64,000 nucleotides of DNA from Myxococcales bacterium (GCA_016699535.1 CP064980.1:372001-436000), one strand, 5' to 3'; shown: positions 1 to 10,031, numbered from the stretch's first letter. Notes: generated by a model from the sequence alone, not told the origin. Numbers and translations are program-made.

Positions 1-227
1 TTGTAGCCGTTGAAAAAGAAGCAGCCAAGACCGCGGGAAACTATTGCATAGGCGATACGCTAAGCATTGCTGACCTTTGCCTCGTGCCACAGCTCTACAA
101 TGCACGGCGTTATGACGTTAAGGTCGATGCCTATCCTACCTTGCTAAAGATTGAAGAGCATTGCACTACTCTAGAAGCTTTTAAGAACGCGCATCCAGAT
201 AAGCAAGTTGACGCGCCAACAGATTAA
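1..227 (+). CDS. maiA: maleylacetoacetate isomerase, C-terminal part (5' end outside window)
   Basis: Reading from base 3, the frame encodes the C-terminal end of a zeta-class glutathione S-transferase, with the segment GDTLSIADLCLVPQLYNA typical of the all-helical GST domain, and stops at 225-227. In tyrosine degradation this enzyme isomerises maleylacetoacetate to fumarylacetoacetate using glutathione in the cytoplasm. It lies 9 bases before hppD and hmgA, the two preceding steps of the same pathway, which makes the maleylacetoacetate isomerase assignment stronger than a generic GST call. Only about 75 residues are in the window, so the glutathione-binding N-terminal domain is not visible. 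Confidence 0.8.
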   Translation, partial: VAVEKEAAKTAGNYCIGDTLSIADLCLVPQLYNARRYDVKVDAYPTLLKIEEHCTTLEAFKNAHPDKQVDAPTD

Positions 228-236
228 GGTGAAGCC

Positions 237-1387
237 ATGAGCAAAACGGAATCCCTCGGTATTCGCAATCTCGAAGCAGTTCATTACTATGTACGTGACC
301 TTGAGCGGAGCAGGACTTTTTACACCGAGCTCATGGACTTTAAAGAACTCGGGAAAAGTAGCGGCGAACTAAAACAGGCAGGTCGACAAAAATCACTCCT
401 ATTCCAAGCGGGTGGATGCAATGTTCTCGTCTCAAGCCCAAGCGATGAAAGTGCACGCGCCGCGCGCTATTTTCGCGTGCACCCCGATGGAATAGGCACT
501 CTCATTTTCAACGTCGAAGATATTGAGCATTGCTTTTCCTTGCTCGAAAAACGTGGTGGCACCCCGATTACGGACATCCAACGCTATAAAGACGACGGGG
601 GCAGCATTGCTTTTTTTTCCATCACAACACCTTTTGGCGATACGACTTTCCGTTTCATAGAACGTCACGGCTACCGTTCGTTTCTTCCTGGCATAGACTA
701 TTACGAAAAAGCAGGTGGCGGACAGAACGCTTTTGGCTTCGAGTGCTTTGACCATGTCACCTCGAATTTTCAAACCATGACGCCAGCATTACTGTGGCTT
801 GAACATGTGCTTGGTTTTGAGCGCTATTGGGACGTTGCCTTTCACACTCAAGATCATAGCAAAAGCGACGATCATGAAGGCTCAGGGCTGAAATCCGTGG
901 TCATGTGGGACCCACACTCCGCTGTAAATTCGCAAACAATGAACCGATGAGGCCGAACTTTAAACGTTCGCAAATCAATGTTTTCCATGAAGACCATCGT
1001 GGCGACGGCGTTCAACACCTGGCTATGCATTGCAAAGACATTTTGTCTGCTGTCCGTGGCCTTCGCGCAAAAGGCATTGAATTCATGCCCACCCCAGGGA
1101 CCTACTACGACATGCTACCGGAACGTCTAAAGACAACGGGCATTGCCCACATCGATGAAGACATCGAAGTTCTCCGAGAGCTTGAAATATTGATTGACGG
1201 ACAAGCCGAACACAAATATTTGCTACAAATTTTTCTTGAAGACTCTGCATCTTTTAACAAAGACCAAAACAGCGGGGCTTTTTTCTACGAGATTATCCAA
1301 CGCAAAGGTGATCACGGTTTTGGAGCAGGCAACTTCCGAGCCCTCTTTGAAAGCATTGAACGCCAGCAGATGAGTGAAAGGGCCTAA
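237..1387 (+). CDS. hppD: 4-hydroxyphenylpyruvate dioxygenase, interrupted by a -1 frameshift
   Basis: The Fe(II) enzyme converts 4-hydroxyphenylpyruvate to homogentisate in tyrosine catabolism. The first frame (237-950) carries the N-terminal vicinal-oxygen-chelate domain and the first iron ligand in ECFDHVTSNF, ending with LKSVVMWDPHSAV. The second frame picks up at KFANNEPMRPNFKRSQIN and contains the second ligand (GDGVQHLAM) and the third (FFYEIIQRKG). Adding one A to the AAA run at 926-928 restores the family's usual VKFANNEP junction and a protein of about 383 residues, close to family length. Both halves are well conserved, so a base-call deletion is likelier than gene loss. hmgA follows with a short overlap or 4-base gap, depending on its start. 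Confidence 0.9.
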
Positions 1388-1391
1388 GCTT

Positions 1392-2549
1392 GTGATTGAG
1401 CGTATTTTGGCTGGCGAAGTCCCAAAGAAACATCATCTTGCCTTCAAGAGCCCCGAAGGGAAGCTGTATTACGAAGAATGCTATACGCGCCAAGGCTTTG
1501 ATGGCCCCTACACTATATTATACCACGTTCATCGTCCTCAAACACAGCGCCGAATTAAGCTAGACGCTCAAGGCTGGCAGCTTCCCAAAGCAGACCAAGA
1601 CCAGACTCTTGCAAAGCGACATTTTCAAAGCAGCAAACTCACGAGCGGTGGCGCACCACAAAATGCTCGCATACCGCTCCTGTTCAATCGCGATGTGGTG
1701 ATTTCCGTCGCGCGCCCCAACGTTGATGACGAGCTCTATTTTGTCAATGCCGACGGAGATGACCTTTTCTTCATTCATCAGGGCGGCGGCACTTTACGCA
1801 CAGCACTTGGCGATCTCGCTTTTCAGAAAAATGATTATCTCTATGTTCCCAAAGGCATGCTGCATCGTTTTTCACTTGATTCAAAAGAAGAGCAGCATTG
1901 GCTTAGTATTGAATGTTTGGGAGGAATGAACATCCCAAAACAATGGCGTAACGAAAACGGGCAATTGCGTATGGACGCACCTTTTTGTCATCGGGATTTC
2001 AAGAGTCCTCAGTTCAGAGGACCTCAAGACGAAAAGATTCGCGATGTGCTGGTTAAAAACGCAGGAGCCTTTCATGGCTTGCGCTACGAGCATACGCCCC
2101 TCGATGTCGTGGGCTGGGACGGCAGTATTTATCCTTTCGTCTTTCCAATATTGAACTTTCAGCCCCGTGCCGGCTTGGTTCACCTTCCTCCAACGTGGCA
2201 TGGCACCTTTGCAACCCGCGGCGCACTCATCTGCAGCTTTGTCCCACGTCAATTGGACTTTCATCCCGAGGCGCTTACCTGCCCCTATCCTCACCATTCC
2301 GTCGATTGCGATGAAGTTTTATTTTACTGCTCCGGAGAATTCAGTTCACGCAAAGGCATTAATGCAGGCAGCATTTCTTATCATCCCAAAGGAATCGTTC
2401 ACGGACCGCACCCGGGGGCATATGAATCCAGCATTGGCGTTAAAGAAACGAAAGAGTTGGCCGTAATGCTCGATACCTTCGAGACTCTCAACTCAACACC
2501 AGCAGCTTCGATCATCGAAGATCAAAGCTACCACGAGAGCTTTATTTAG
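1392..2549 (+). CDS. hmgA: homogentisate 1,2-dioxygenase
   Basis: Opens the ring of homogentisate to maleylacetoacetate, the step between hppD and maiA; all three genes sit together here. This is a short-form homogentisate dioxygenase (about 385 residues). The C-terminal cupin shows the iron-site region HHSVDCDEVLFY and GIVHGPHPGAYE, and the protein starts (V/M)IERILAGEVPKKHH as in relatives. I prefer the GTG at 1392, preceded by GAAAGGG, over the in-frame ATG at 1374, which would overlap the hppD end by 14 bases and has no clear ribosome site. Cotranscription with hppD is likely from the spacing. Confidence 0.88.
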   Translation: MIERILAGEVPKKHHLAFKSPEGKLYYEECYTRQGFDGPYTILYHVHRPQTQRRIKLDAQGWQLPKADQDQTLAKRHFQSSKLTSGGAPQNARIPLLFNRDVVISVARPNVDDELYFVNADGDDLFFIHQGGGTLRTALGDLAFQKNDYLYVPKGMLHRFSLDSKEEQHWLSIECLGGMNIPKQWRNENGQLRMDAPFCHRDFKSPQFRGPQDEKIRDVLVKNAGAFHGLRYEHTPLDVVGWDGSIYPFVFPILNFQPRAGLVHLPPTWHGTFATRGALICSFVPRQLDFHPEALTCPYPHHSVDCDEVLFYCSGEFSSRKGINAGSISYHPKGIVHGPHPGAYESSIGVKETKELAVMLDTFETLNSTPAASIIEDQSYHESFI

Positions 2550-2732
2550 TATTTAGCATTGGGAAACGCTTTGCTTCAGGAAAACGATCTGCAAGATAAA
2601 TAGCAATCGCTCCAAGCGACGCCTCAGCGCCAGAAACGAACGCATGCGTGAGTTCTAGTCCAGGACAGTCATTTCCTCCGTCTTGTTTGCTATCTTCATA
2701 TAGTTCATGCTTGAAAACGAAAGGGGATAGCA

Positions 2733-4670
2733 ATGGCAGCAGGGCGGCGTGTTGAGGTTTCAGAAGATTGGTCAAAACAAGCGTGGATCGATAAAGCAAC
2801 GTATGAAAAACTTTATCAACATTCGATAGATAATCCGGAGGACTTTTGGGCTGAGCAAGCCAAACGCTTGGACTGGATTCAGACATGGTCCAAAGTAAAA
2901 GACATCCGTTATGATTTGCCCATCCATATTCGTTGGTTCGAAGGCGGAAAGCTCAACGCTTGCTACAATTGCATCGATCGTCATTTGCCCGATAGAGCGA
3001 ACAAAACGGCTATTATTTGGGAAGGCGATGAAAACCATCAACAGCGAATCATTAGCTACCAAGAGCTTCACGACGAGGTGTGTCGCTTTGCCGGCGTCTT
3101 GCGCAAGCTTGGCGTAAAAAAAGGTGACCGCGTTACCATCTACTTGCCGATGATTCCCGAACTGGCTTTTGCAGTCCTGGCTTGTGCACGCATTGGCGCA
3201 GTTCATTCCGTGATCTTTGCTGGCTTTTCTCCCCACGCAATCGCCAATCGCATTGAAAATTGCAAAAGCGATTTTGTGATTACCGCCGATGAAGGAGTGC
3301 GTGGCGCTAAGCATATTCCACTGAAAGCGAACGTCGATGAGGCTCTGCAAGATGGCCCAACTGTTCGGTGTGTGCTCGTGCTTCGACACACCATGGCTGA
3401 TATCTCTTGGTTTGAAGAACGCGATCGCGATTTTGAAACACTTGCCCAAGAATCCGTGCCCTACACGGATTGCGAGGCCATGGACGCTGAGGATCCGCTG
3501 TTTATTTTATATACCTCTGGTTCGACCGGCTCTCCCAAAGGCGTGGTTCATACCACCGGGGGATACTTAGTTCATGCATCGCTTACTCATCAGTATGTTT
3601 TCGATTGCAAAGAAAACGACATCTATTGGTGCACAGCTGACATTGGCTGGATTACTGGTCACAGCTATATTCTATACGGACCGCTCGCCAATGGCTGCAC
3701 AACATTAATGTTTGAAGGGGTTCCGACCCATCCCACGCCCTCACGTTTTTGGGAGATATGCGATAAATATTCAGTCAGTATTTTTTACACCGCCCCGACT
3801 GCGATTCGCGCGTTGATGCGTCTCGGGGATCACGCTGTTGAGCATTGCAAACTCGATTCGCTACGTTTATTGGGAAGTGTGGGTGAGCCAATCAATCCCG
3901 AAGCCTGGGAATGGTACCATCGCGTTGTTGGCAAAGGGCGTTGCCCCATTGTCGATACCTGGTGGCAAACCGAAACCGGTGGCATACTAATCACGCCATT
4001 GCCTGGAGCTCACGCACTTAAACCCGGCTCAGCGGGACGGCCTTTTTTCGGAGTCAAACCAGCGTTGGTCTCTAAAGACGGCAACATAGTTGAAGGCGAA
4101 GGCAAAGGTGATTTGGTATTGCTTGATAGTTGGCCGGGGCAGACCCGAGGAATCTACGGCAACCAAGTTCGCTTTGAAAAAGGTTACTTCGAGCATTACG
4201 CCGGCAAATACTTTAGTGGCGATGAAGCTTACCGCGACGCCGATGGAGACTACTGGATTTTAGGGCGAGTCGATGACGTGCTCAATGTATCAGGTCATCG
4301 TCTCGGTACGGCTGAGATTGAAGGCGCACTCGTTGCCCACCCCGATGTCGCAGAATCGGCTGTTGTTGCTTTTGCACACGACATCAAAGGACAAGGAATC
4401 TACGCTTTTGTGACACTTAACCACTCTGCACATCCCTCACACGAGCTGCAAGCTACTCTCAAGCAGTGGGTCGCACATGAGATTAGTCCCATCGCTCGAC
4501 CGGATTTCATCCAATTTTCGCCGATGCTACCTAAAACTCGCTCAGGGAAAATCATGCGGCGCATTTTGCGAAAAATAGCTGCCAATGACTACGCTGAACT
4601 GGGCGACACAAGCACCTTGGCTGATCCAAGTATCCTGCAAAGTCTAATCGACGAACGGCTTAAGCGTTAG
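2733..4670 (+). CDS. acs: acetyl-CoA synthetase (AMP-forming)
   Basis: 645 residues, the usual length for acetyl-CoA synthetase, which activates acetate to acetyl-CoA through acetyl-AMP. Family motifs are the nucleotide-binding loop YTSGSTGSPKGVVHT, the acetate-pocket region WCTADIGWITGHSYILYGPL, the DTWWQTETGG motif, and the C-terminal PKTRSGKIMRRILR, whose lysine is the known acetylation-controlled catalytic residue. An AAAGGGG ribosome site lies just upstream of the ATG, and the 183-base gap after hmgA probably holds its promoter. It could absorb acetoacetate-derived acetate from the tyrosine pathway (inference). Its end overlaps the convergent kinase-like gene by 11 bases. Confidence 0.95.
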   Translation: MAAGRRVEVSEDWSKQAWIDKATYEKLYQHSIDNPEDFWAEQAKRLDWIQTWSKVKDIRYDLPIHIRWFEGGKLNACYNCIDRHLPDRANKTAIIWEGDENHQQRIISYQELHDEVCRFAGVLRKLGVKKGDRVTIYLPMIPELAFAVLACARIGAVHSVIFAGFSPHAIANRIENCKSDFVITADEGVRGAKHIPLKANVDEALQDGPTVRCVLVLRHTMADISWFEERDRDFETLAQESVPYTDCEAMDAEDPLFILYTSGSTGSPKGVVHTTGGYLVHASLTHQYVFDCKENDIYWCTADIGWITGHSYILYGPLANGCTTLMFEGVPTHPTPSRFWEICDKYSVSIFYTAPTAIRALMRLGDHAVEHCKLDSLRLLGSVGEPINPEAWEWYHRVVGKGRCPIVDTWWQTETGGILITPLPGAHALKPGSAGRPFFGVKPALVSKDGNIVEGEGKGDLVLLDSWPGQTRGIYGNQVRFEKGYFEHYAGKYFSGDEAYRDADGDYWILGRVDDVLNVSGHRLGTAEIEGALVAHPDVAESAVVAFAHDIKGQGIYAFVTLNHSAHPSHELQATLKQWVAHEISPIARPDFIQFSPMLPKTRSGKIMRRILRKIAANDYAELGDTSTLADPSILQSLIDERLKR

Positions 4671-5316
4671 AAGATTCGATTCGTTTTAAAAAATGAGTGG
4701 CATCCATGCCGCTAAGTTGTTGTGCATCAATGATGTCTTCAGCAAGTCGGCTGTAGCGAAGGTCTCTTTCTTTGAGCAGCTGTGGATAGCAACGCAGCAA
4801 AGCCTCTCTGTCGCCTTCGCTTGCTTTTTTTGAGAACAAGGATTGCCAAACAACAGGTTTAGGCTCTGCTAAATAAAGCTCAAGCATGCGTCGATGCTCC
4901 GAAGGAGGCATTCGCAAGTACACCACGTAACTGTGTTGGCGCAGCTTATGTTGGAGCGCCTCAGGCAAATGGACCACGCTTCCGGTCGTATCCAGGACCT
5001 GTCTGTTGCTTTTCATATCATCAAGCGCTTGGCTTAAAGCTTGATCGGTAATCTCTGCTTCAAGCTCCAAATATTGAGCTTCGTGCTCCGCAAAGTTTTT
5101 TGTCCAGGGCATACCCATCCAGCGGCCAACCGCATGCACGGCCCTCTCCCCTGGCTCGGGCACAATCAATTCGCCAAGACGTGCAGCAATCAATTGATCG
5201 CAATCAAGATGTGAAAAACCATGTGTTTCACACAGTAACCTTGACCAGTAACTTTTTCCGACGCCGGACATGCCGACCAAACACAGAGGTTTTGAACGAT
5301 CCCAACCCATAGCCAC
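4660..5316 (-). CDS. small P-loop kinase, shikimate-kinase-like
   Basis: 218 residues. A Walker A motif GMSGVGKSYWS lies near residue 15, followed by LDCDQLIAARLGE, which matches the position of the substrate aspartate in shikimate kinases. The C-terminal half is not typical of AroK, so the substrate is uncertain; it may be a kinase-like protein outside aromatic biosynthesis. The second methionine (MGWDRSKP) is an equally good start. The gene is convergent with acs and divergent from trxB. Confidence 0.6.
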   Translation of the reverse strand: MAMGWDRSKPLCLVGMSGVGKSYWSRLLCETHGFSHLDCDQLIAARLGELIVPEPGERAVHAVGRWMGMPWTKNFAEHEAQYLELEAEITDQALSQALDDMKSNRQVLDTTGSVVHLPEALQHKLRQHSYVVYLRMPPSEHRRMLELYLAEPKPVVWQSLFSKKASEGDREALLRCYPQLLKERDLRYSRLAEDIIDAQQLSGMDATHFLKRIESSNA

Positions 5317-5542
5317 AAAAGTAGCACAACATCAACGATACCGCCCTAATGCTCCGATCGGTACAGGCGCGCCTTCACTCCCACTGTGTCGAAAATACCA
5401 GGTAAACAAGAGTTTTTTCACAACACATAAGCCAATACGCTTGGAAAGTGCTCTAACGCTATTTCTGCAGTTTTTTCCTCTTGCGCCTCATCGCCTTCCT
5501 TTGCAATAAACCAATCAACAGCTTTCTCTTGAGGTCCCGGTT

Positions 5543-6490
5543 ATGAGTACTCGAAATGTCATTATTGTTGGTTCTGGCCCCGCAGGGCTTACAGCAGCTA
5601 TTTATGCTGCACGCGCTAATCTAAAGCCAATCTGTATTGAAGGTCTTGTCAGTGGCGGAATCCCCGGCGGACAACTTATGATCACCACCGAGGTCGAAAA
5701 CTACCCAGGTTTTCCCGAAGGAGTTAAGGGTCCCGACCTTATGGCCCTCTTTCGCAAACAAGCCGAACGTTTTGGAACCGATATCGTTGCCGCTGATGTA
5801 GATCGTGTCGACTTTTCCAAAGCACCCTTTCGTGTTTGGGTAGGAGACGATGAATACAAAGGACACAGCATCATCGTAGCCACCGGTGCCAAAGCTCGTT
5901 GGCTCGGACTCGAGAACGAGGAGAAACTCCAGAACCGAGGCGTGAGTGCTTGCGCAACCTGTGATGGTTATTTCTTTCGAGACCAAGACGTGTGCGTGGT
6001 TGGTGGCGGCGATACAGCGTTAGAAGAAGCTTTGTATCTTGCAGGCCTCTGCAAAAGTGTCACCATCATTCATCGTCGAGACGAGCTTCGTGCATCACAA
6101 ATCATGCAAGATCGAGCTAAAAAGCATCCCAAGATCAAATTCTTATGGAACACGGTAGTGACGGACGTGCTTGATATTAACGCCGGAACTGTCACAGGGA
6201 TCAAAATCAAAAACACCCAGAGCGGAAAAGAAGAAATCTATCCGACTCAAGGTCTTTTTATCGCTATTGGCCATACGCCAAACACCGCTGTGTTTAAAGG
6301 TGTGCTCGACCTCGATGAAAATGGTTACATCCGCACACAAGCAGGTACCACGCAAACCAATGTTGAAGGGGTTTTTGCTTGCGGCGACGTTCAGGATCAT
6401 GTTTATCGCCAGGCCATTACTGCTGCTGGCACCGGGTGTATGGCCGCTCTTGAAGCAGAGCGTTTGCTAGGCGCCAAAGGTCTCCTATAA
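5543..6490 (+). CDS. trxB: thioredoxin reductase
   Basis: 315 residues, standard for the low-molecular-weight FAD enzyme that reduces thioredoxin with NADPH in the cytoplasm. The FAD loop GSGPAGLTAAIYAARA is at the N-terminus, the redox disulfide CATCDG is near residue 136, the NADPH loop GGGDTALEEALYLA follows, and the C-terminal GVFACGDVQD FAD motif is present. The ATG is preceded by TTGAGGT. A good intrinsic terminator follows the stop, so it appears to be a single-gene transcript. Confidence 0.97.
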   Translation: MSTRNVIIVGSGPAGLTAAIYAARANLKPICIEGLVSGGIPGGQLMITTEVENYPGFPEGVKGPDLMALFRKQAERFGTDIVAADVDRVDFSKAPFRVWVGDDEYKGHSIIVATGAKARWLGLENEEKLQNRGVSACATCDGYFFRDQDVCVVGGGDTALEEALYLAGLCKSVTIIHRRDELRASQIMQDRAKKHPKIKFLWNTVVTDVLDINAGTVTGIKIKNTQSGKEEIYPTQGLFIAIGHTPNTAVFKGVLDLDENGYIRTQAGTTQTNVEGVFACGDVQDHVYRQAITAAGTGCMAALEAERLLGAKGLL

Positions 6491-6514
6491 AATCCCTTTC
6501 TACGGGATTTTTTT
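6489..6514 (+). terminator. intrinsic terminator after trxB
   Basis: Stem AAAATCCC / GGGATTTT with a 7-base loop (TTTCTAC), running directly into a run of eight T residues and overlapping the last bases of trxB. This is a compact rho-independent terminator. Confidence 0.8.
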
Positions 6515-6598
6515 AGCCATCCTCCACTATTAAGGTTACACTACAAATTGGGTGATCCTTAGCTTAGCTTCTCGTGGTCATGGATTGGAAAGAGGCGC

Positions 6599-8390
6599 AT
6601 GGAGCGTATATCGGAAGAGCTGGGTATTTCTGAGGCCATTTCAGAAGCCTTAAGTGAAACTGAGGAGCAATCTGCCGAAGCGGTGACCAACATCCCGCCA
6701 AAGGCTAAGCCCAGTCCGCCTCCTTTGCAGCAAGTAGTCGAAGAGACCTTAGAAGTCATCGATGAAGTTGAATCGCTTGAGCCAACTTCTATGACGGAGC
6801 AGCAACATGCAAACGAAAGCCCGACTGGACTGAGGCAACCAAGAGTACGGGCTGGCGACGAAATCGCGGGATTAACTTTAACCGAGCGTATGGGAAACCG
6901 GACACCAAACCCTGTGTGGAGCGTCTGGAAAGCACAAGATCGAAAGAAACTCGAAGCAGTCGCATACATCGTTCACCCCGGCGCTTCAGACGACGAAAAA
7001 GAAAAGTTTATAACCGGGACGAAGATCATGGCCAAGCTTACTAAAGCTGGCCCGGTACGTGGTGTTCTGCGTTGCTACGGCATGAGCAAAGAACGTGATG
7101 CGCTTATCACAGAATACCTGTCGGTAGGTCGCACCACTGACATCTTCGCTTTGGGTTGGCCGACCGACCGCATTCTTCTTTTCATGCAACGTCTATGCAA
7201 TGCCATGGATGGCATTCATCAGTTTGGGTACGTACACGGCTGCCTTAGGCCTGGGAACATCCTACTTGATGATGATCTCAACCCGGTTGTGACCGAAATC
7301 GGGTTCATCAATCCCAAAGTAAGTCTTAAAAATGACATCGATGCCACACACGGCTACGGCCCTTACACTGCACCGGAAGTTCTTGCCGGCCATCCTCCTA
7401 CCACGAAATCTGACATTTTTAGCCTCGGTAAACTCCTGCTCTTTATGTTGACAGGAGAGCATCCAAGGCAAGAGGTTGATCCTGTTCCCTCCCTCAAGAG
7501 TTATGCAAATCAACCGGAAGGTTTGATTCGCATTGCCCGACGTTGCACCTTGATGAACCCCGACGGACGCTACGCTACGGTCAAGGCTCTTGCTCAAGAT
7601 CTATCGCAATGGACTCGCTCCGATACTGTTGGTATGGCTTTGCGCACTGCGCAAAAAGAACACGCGCCAGAGAGCAAAGAGCTTCACCCTGTCCAAGAGA
7701 TTAGCGACAGCGAAGTTCCCGAGCCAGCGTTTGGCATGCAGAATAAAACCAGGATTGTTATTGGCAGTCTGGGGGTAGTCGGTCTTCTTGCGAGCGCCAT
7801 GTTGGCCTATTCCTTGAGTGCAATCGCTACTGTTCTTCCCATAGTGTTAGTTATGGCTTCAGGTTTTGCAGGTATTGCTACGCTTTCTTTACCCGCAAGC
7901 CCCAAATACCGACATTTTAGTTTTATTGTTATCAGTGCAGCGGCTGCATCCATTGTCTACATGTCTGGACTTATTCCTTTTGCCGCGACCCTCGGTGCAC
8001 GAGAGCGTTTACACGCTTCAGGACTGGAGGCTCGCACACAAGCGGTACGCTTTTTAGTAACTCAAGGTTTCAGAGACTTTACTAACATTGATCTGCGTGA
8101 TGCAGATCTAAGCAACGCTGACTTAAACTTTGCTAAACTACGAAACGCAGACCTTACTGGAGCCAATCTTAGAAACGCAATGGTCCAGAGCATTGACTTA
8201 CAGTTAGCTACGTTAAAAGGGCGCTCACATCGGAGGCCTAATCACGACTGATTGGAATATTTCACACATACGTGGTTTTGAGCAAACGCTTTGCGATAGC
8301 GCCACTCTGCTGCCAGCAGGGTGGGAATGCAAAAATGGAAAGACTCAGCGGCAAAGCGCAAATGCACCGGAAGAAGTAGTAAAGGAGTAG
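6599..8390 (+). CDS. membrane pseudokinase with C-terminal pentapeptide repeats (one frameshift)
   Basis: Order: acidic N-terminal tail (1-85), a Ser/Thr protein-kinase fold (about 90-345), three or four membrane segments (about 384-465), then pentapeptide repeats (from about 493: NIDLRDADLSNADLNF). Key catalytic residues are missing: HRD is HGC (213-215), DFG is EIG (233-235), and the VAIK lysine is replaced in VAYIVHP. The asparagine of the catalytic loop and the APE motif remain. It is therefore predicted to bind rather than phosphorylate. The first frame ends at 8251, but dropping one base near 8222 continues the pentapeptide domain to 8388-8390, ending with LCDSATLLPAGWECKNGK, a natural end for such proteins. 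The restored protein is about 596 residues, and its stop sits two bases before the pilin start. Confidence 0.75.
8381..8387 (+). promoter_or_regulatory. ribosome binding site of the pilin gene
   Basis: AAAGGAG ends 5 bases before the ATG at 8393. It decides the pilin start, because the longer frame from 8321 has no comparable site and would place 24 charged residues before the prepilin leader. It lies inside the restored end of the pseudokinase gene, suggesting coupled translation. Confidence 0.7.
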
Positions 8391-8392
8391 CC

Positions 8393-8944
8393 ATGCGAAA
8401 GAGAACCTACCGCGAGCAAGGATTTACGTTGATAGAACTCATCGTTGTCTTTGCATGCATTCAAGTATTGGTAGCTTTGGCGGTTCCTGCCTTTGGCCAA
8501 TATGTTAAAAAATCAAAGTCCTCTGAAGCCGTTACGCATCTAAACTCATTATTCAAGGGCGCTTCCAGCTACTACCAAAAGGGCCAGGTAGGATCGCAAG
8601 GCCTTACGAGCGCCGACGCCGGCCATTGTATTGTTGGCACGACAAGCTTATTGCCCACTACACCCAGCGCACAAAAGCAACACGTTGATTTTCAAAATGT
8701 CGCCGAATACCGTGCTATCGGATTTAACCTGACGGGACAAGCTTACTATGGCTTTCGCATTGTCAGTGCCTCAGCTACATCCGTATGCAAACAAAGCGCT
8801 AATACGACTCTGTACACTTTCATGGCGATGGGGGATCTTGATGGTGACAACATATTTAGCCGCTTTGAGCTAGCCACCGCAAGCAACGATAATAACGAGC
8901 TGTATCACCAACGCAGCATCTACATCCTGAACGAAAGCGAGTAA
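8393..8944 (+). CDS. type IV pilin or pseudopilin
   Basis: 183 residues. A short basic leader (MRKRTYREQG) precedes the prepilin-peptidase site G/FTLIEL, with the glutamate at mature position 5 and a 20-residue hydrophobic helix ending in VPAFGQY. The helix is unusual in carrying a cysteine and a glutamine (VFACIQV). The C-terminal head is compact, with two cysteines (GHCIVG, SVCKQ) that could form the pilin disulfide loop. No pilus assembly genes are adjacent, so it may be a minor pilin or a stand-alone major pilin. Confidence 0.8.
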   Translation: MRKRTYREQGFTLIELIVVFACIQVLVALAVPAFGQYVKKSKSSEAVTHLNSLFKGASSYYQKGQVGSQGLTSADAGHCIVGTTSLLPTTPSAQKQHVDFQNVAEYRAIGFNLTGQAYYGFRIVSASATSVCKQSANTTLYTFMAMGDLDGDNIFSRFELATASNDNNELYHQRSIYILNESE

Positions 8945-8987
8945 AAGCCCCGTAGATTATCGTCTCGCTTTTGGGTAAGATGCGCTC

Positions 8988-9252
8988 ATGGACGTAGCAG
9001 ACGCATTGGGCAAGGTTAGTCTTTTCGAAGGACTGTCTCCAAAGGGCTTGCAACTGATTGCAAGCATTGCGAGACAAGAGAGCTTCAACGCCGGTGACAC
9101 GCGGGCTAGCCAAAGATGAACTCGAGGATTTGTTATTCCTTCATAAAGATCTCGCTTATGAGATCCTTTGGAATTTCGTCACCTTGCTTTCTTCACGTCT
9201 ACGCGAAACCAACGCAAAGATGACCTTTCTCAGTATGTCTGGAAAGTTCTAA
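8988..9252 (+). pseudogene. remnant of a cyclic-nucleotide-binding domain protein (internal deletion)
   Basis: An ATG at 8988 opens MDVADALGKVSLFEGLSPKG...FNAGDT, the typical start of a Crp-type cNMP-binding domain. The frame then stops at 9117. A second frame continues with LAKDELEDLLFLHKDLAYEILWNFVTLLSSRLRETN, the typical end of the same domain. The roughly 80 central residues, including the phosphate-binding cassette, are missing and the junction is out of frame. I infer a deletion that removed the ligand pocket. Confidence 0.65.
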
Positions 9253-9275
9253 GAAATTAATGCATTCTGCGAACC

Positions 9276-10031
9276 ATGCGCGGATCTCATGCTCAAAACT
9301 GTGGATGCTTTCCCACTGGACACCATTATCCTGGTATTGAAGACAGCTTAGCTGCTGTCGAAAAAAACGTCGAAGGACTTGTTAGGGAATTTGATCCCGC
9401 AGCACCTTGGGTCAGCATGCCCTTTTGCGTCATTGACTTTGAAACTACCGGTCGCTTCGCCGAGACCGATCGCGTTGTTGAGGTTGGCATTGTTTGTTTT
9501 GAAAATGGAGAATGCACGGAACGCCACAACTGGTTGGTCAACCCCACTATCCCTGTGCCAAAGGAAGCCGAAGCCGTTCATGGAATATCGGATGCTGATT
9601 TAGCCGACGCACCGAAGTGGGAAGAAATTCAAGAAGAAGTTATCAAACAACTAAGCAATCGTTTGGTCGTGGCATACAATGCCTCTTTTGACCGTGGTTT
9701 TCTGTTTGCAGAGGTCGCCCGCACCGGTCAAACGGACTTCAACCACATTCCAGCGCTGCGCCAAAACGTGCAATGGATCGACCCCTTGGTTTGGGCTCGT
9801 GAACTGTTCAAGTATCAAAAAGGTAAAAAACTCACCGACATGGCTCAGCGTTTGAATATTCCTCTTGAAAATGCGCACCGAGCGTCGGGCGATGCTGAAG
9901 CTGCAGGACGTGTATTGCTTGCTATGGCACCTAAGCTGCCCGAAAGCTATGGCGAGCTTATTCGTTTGCAAGTCCAGTATGCCGCGAGACAGGAAATGGA
10001 ATTTGCATCCTGGCGCGCCAGACGTCGTTAG
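9276..10031 (+). CDS. DnaQ-like 3'-5' exonuclease domain protein
   Basis: 251 residues with the three DEDDh exonuclease motifs: ExoI VIDFETTG (residues 52-59), ExoII VAYNASFDRGFL, and ExoIII HRASGDAEAAG with the catalytic histidine. This is the proofreading-type fold of DNA polymerase III epsilon and related nucleases. It lacks any polymerase-binding tail I can recognise, and the first 47 residues are variable, so the true start is uncertain. Without a partner it is best called an epsilon-like exonuclease involved in DNA repair or nucleotide turnover. Confidence 0.8.
   Translation: MRGSHAQNCGCFPTGHHYPGIEDSLAAVEKNVEGLVREFDPAAPWVSMPFCVIDFETTGRFAETDRVVEVGIVCFENGECTERHNWLVNPTIPVPKEAEAVHGISDADLADAPKWEEIQEEVIKQLSNRLVVAYNASFDRGFLFAEVARTGQTDFNHIPALRQNVQWIDPLVWARELFKYQKGKKLTDMAQRLNIPLENAHRASGDAEAAGRVLLAMAPKLPESYGELIRLQVQYAARQEMEFASWRARRR

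Noticed and set aside
2542..2886. Minus-strand frame of 114 residues over the acs start
   Set aside because: Antisense of the acs N-terminus and its promoter gap; nothing recognisable.
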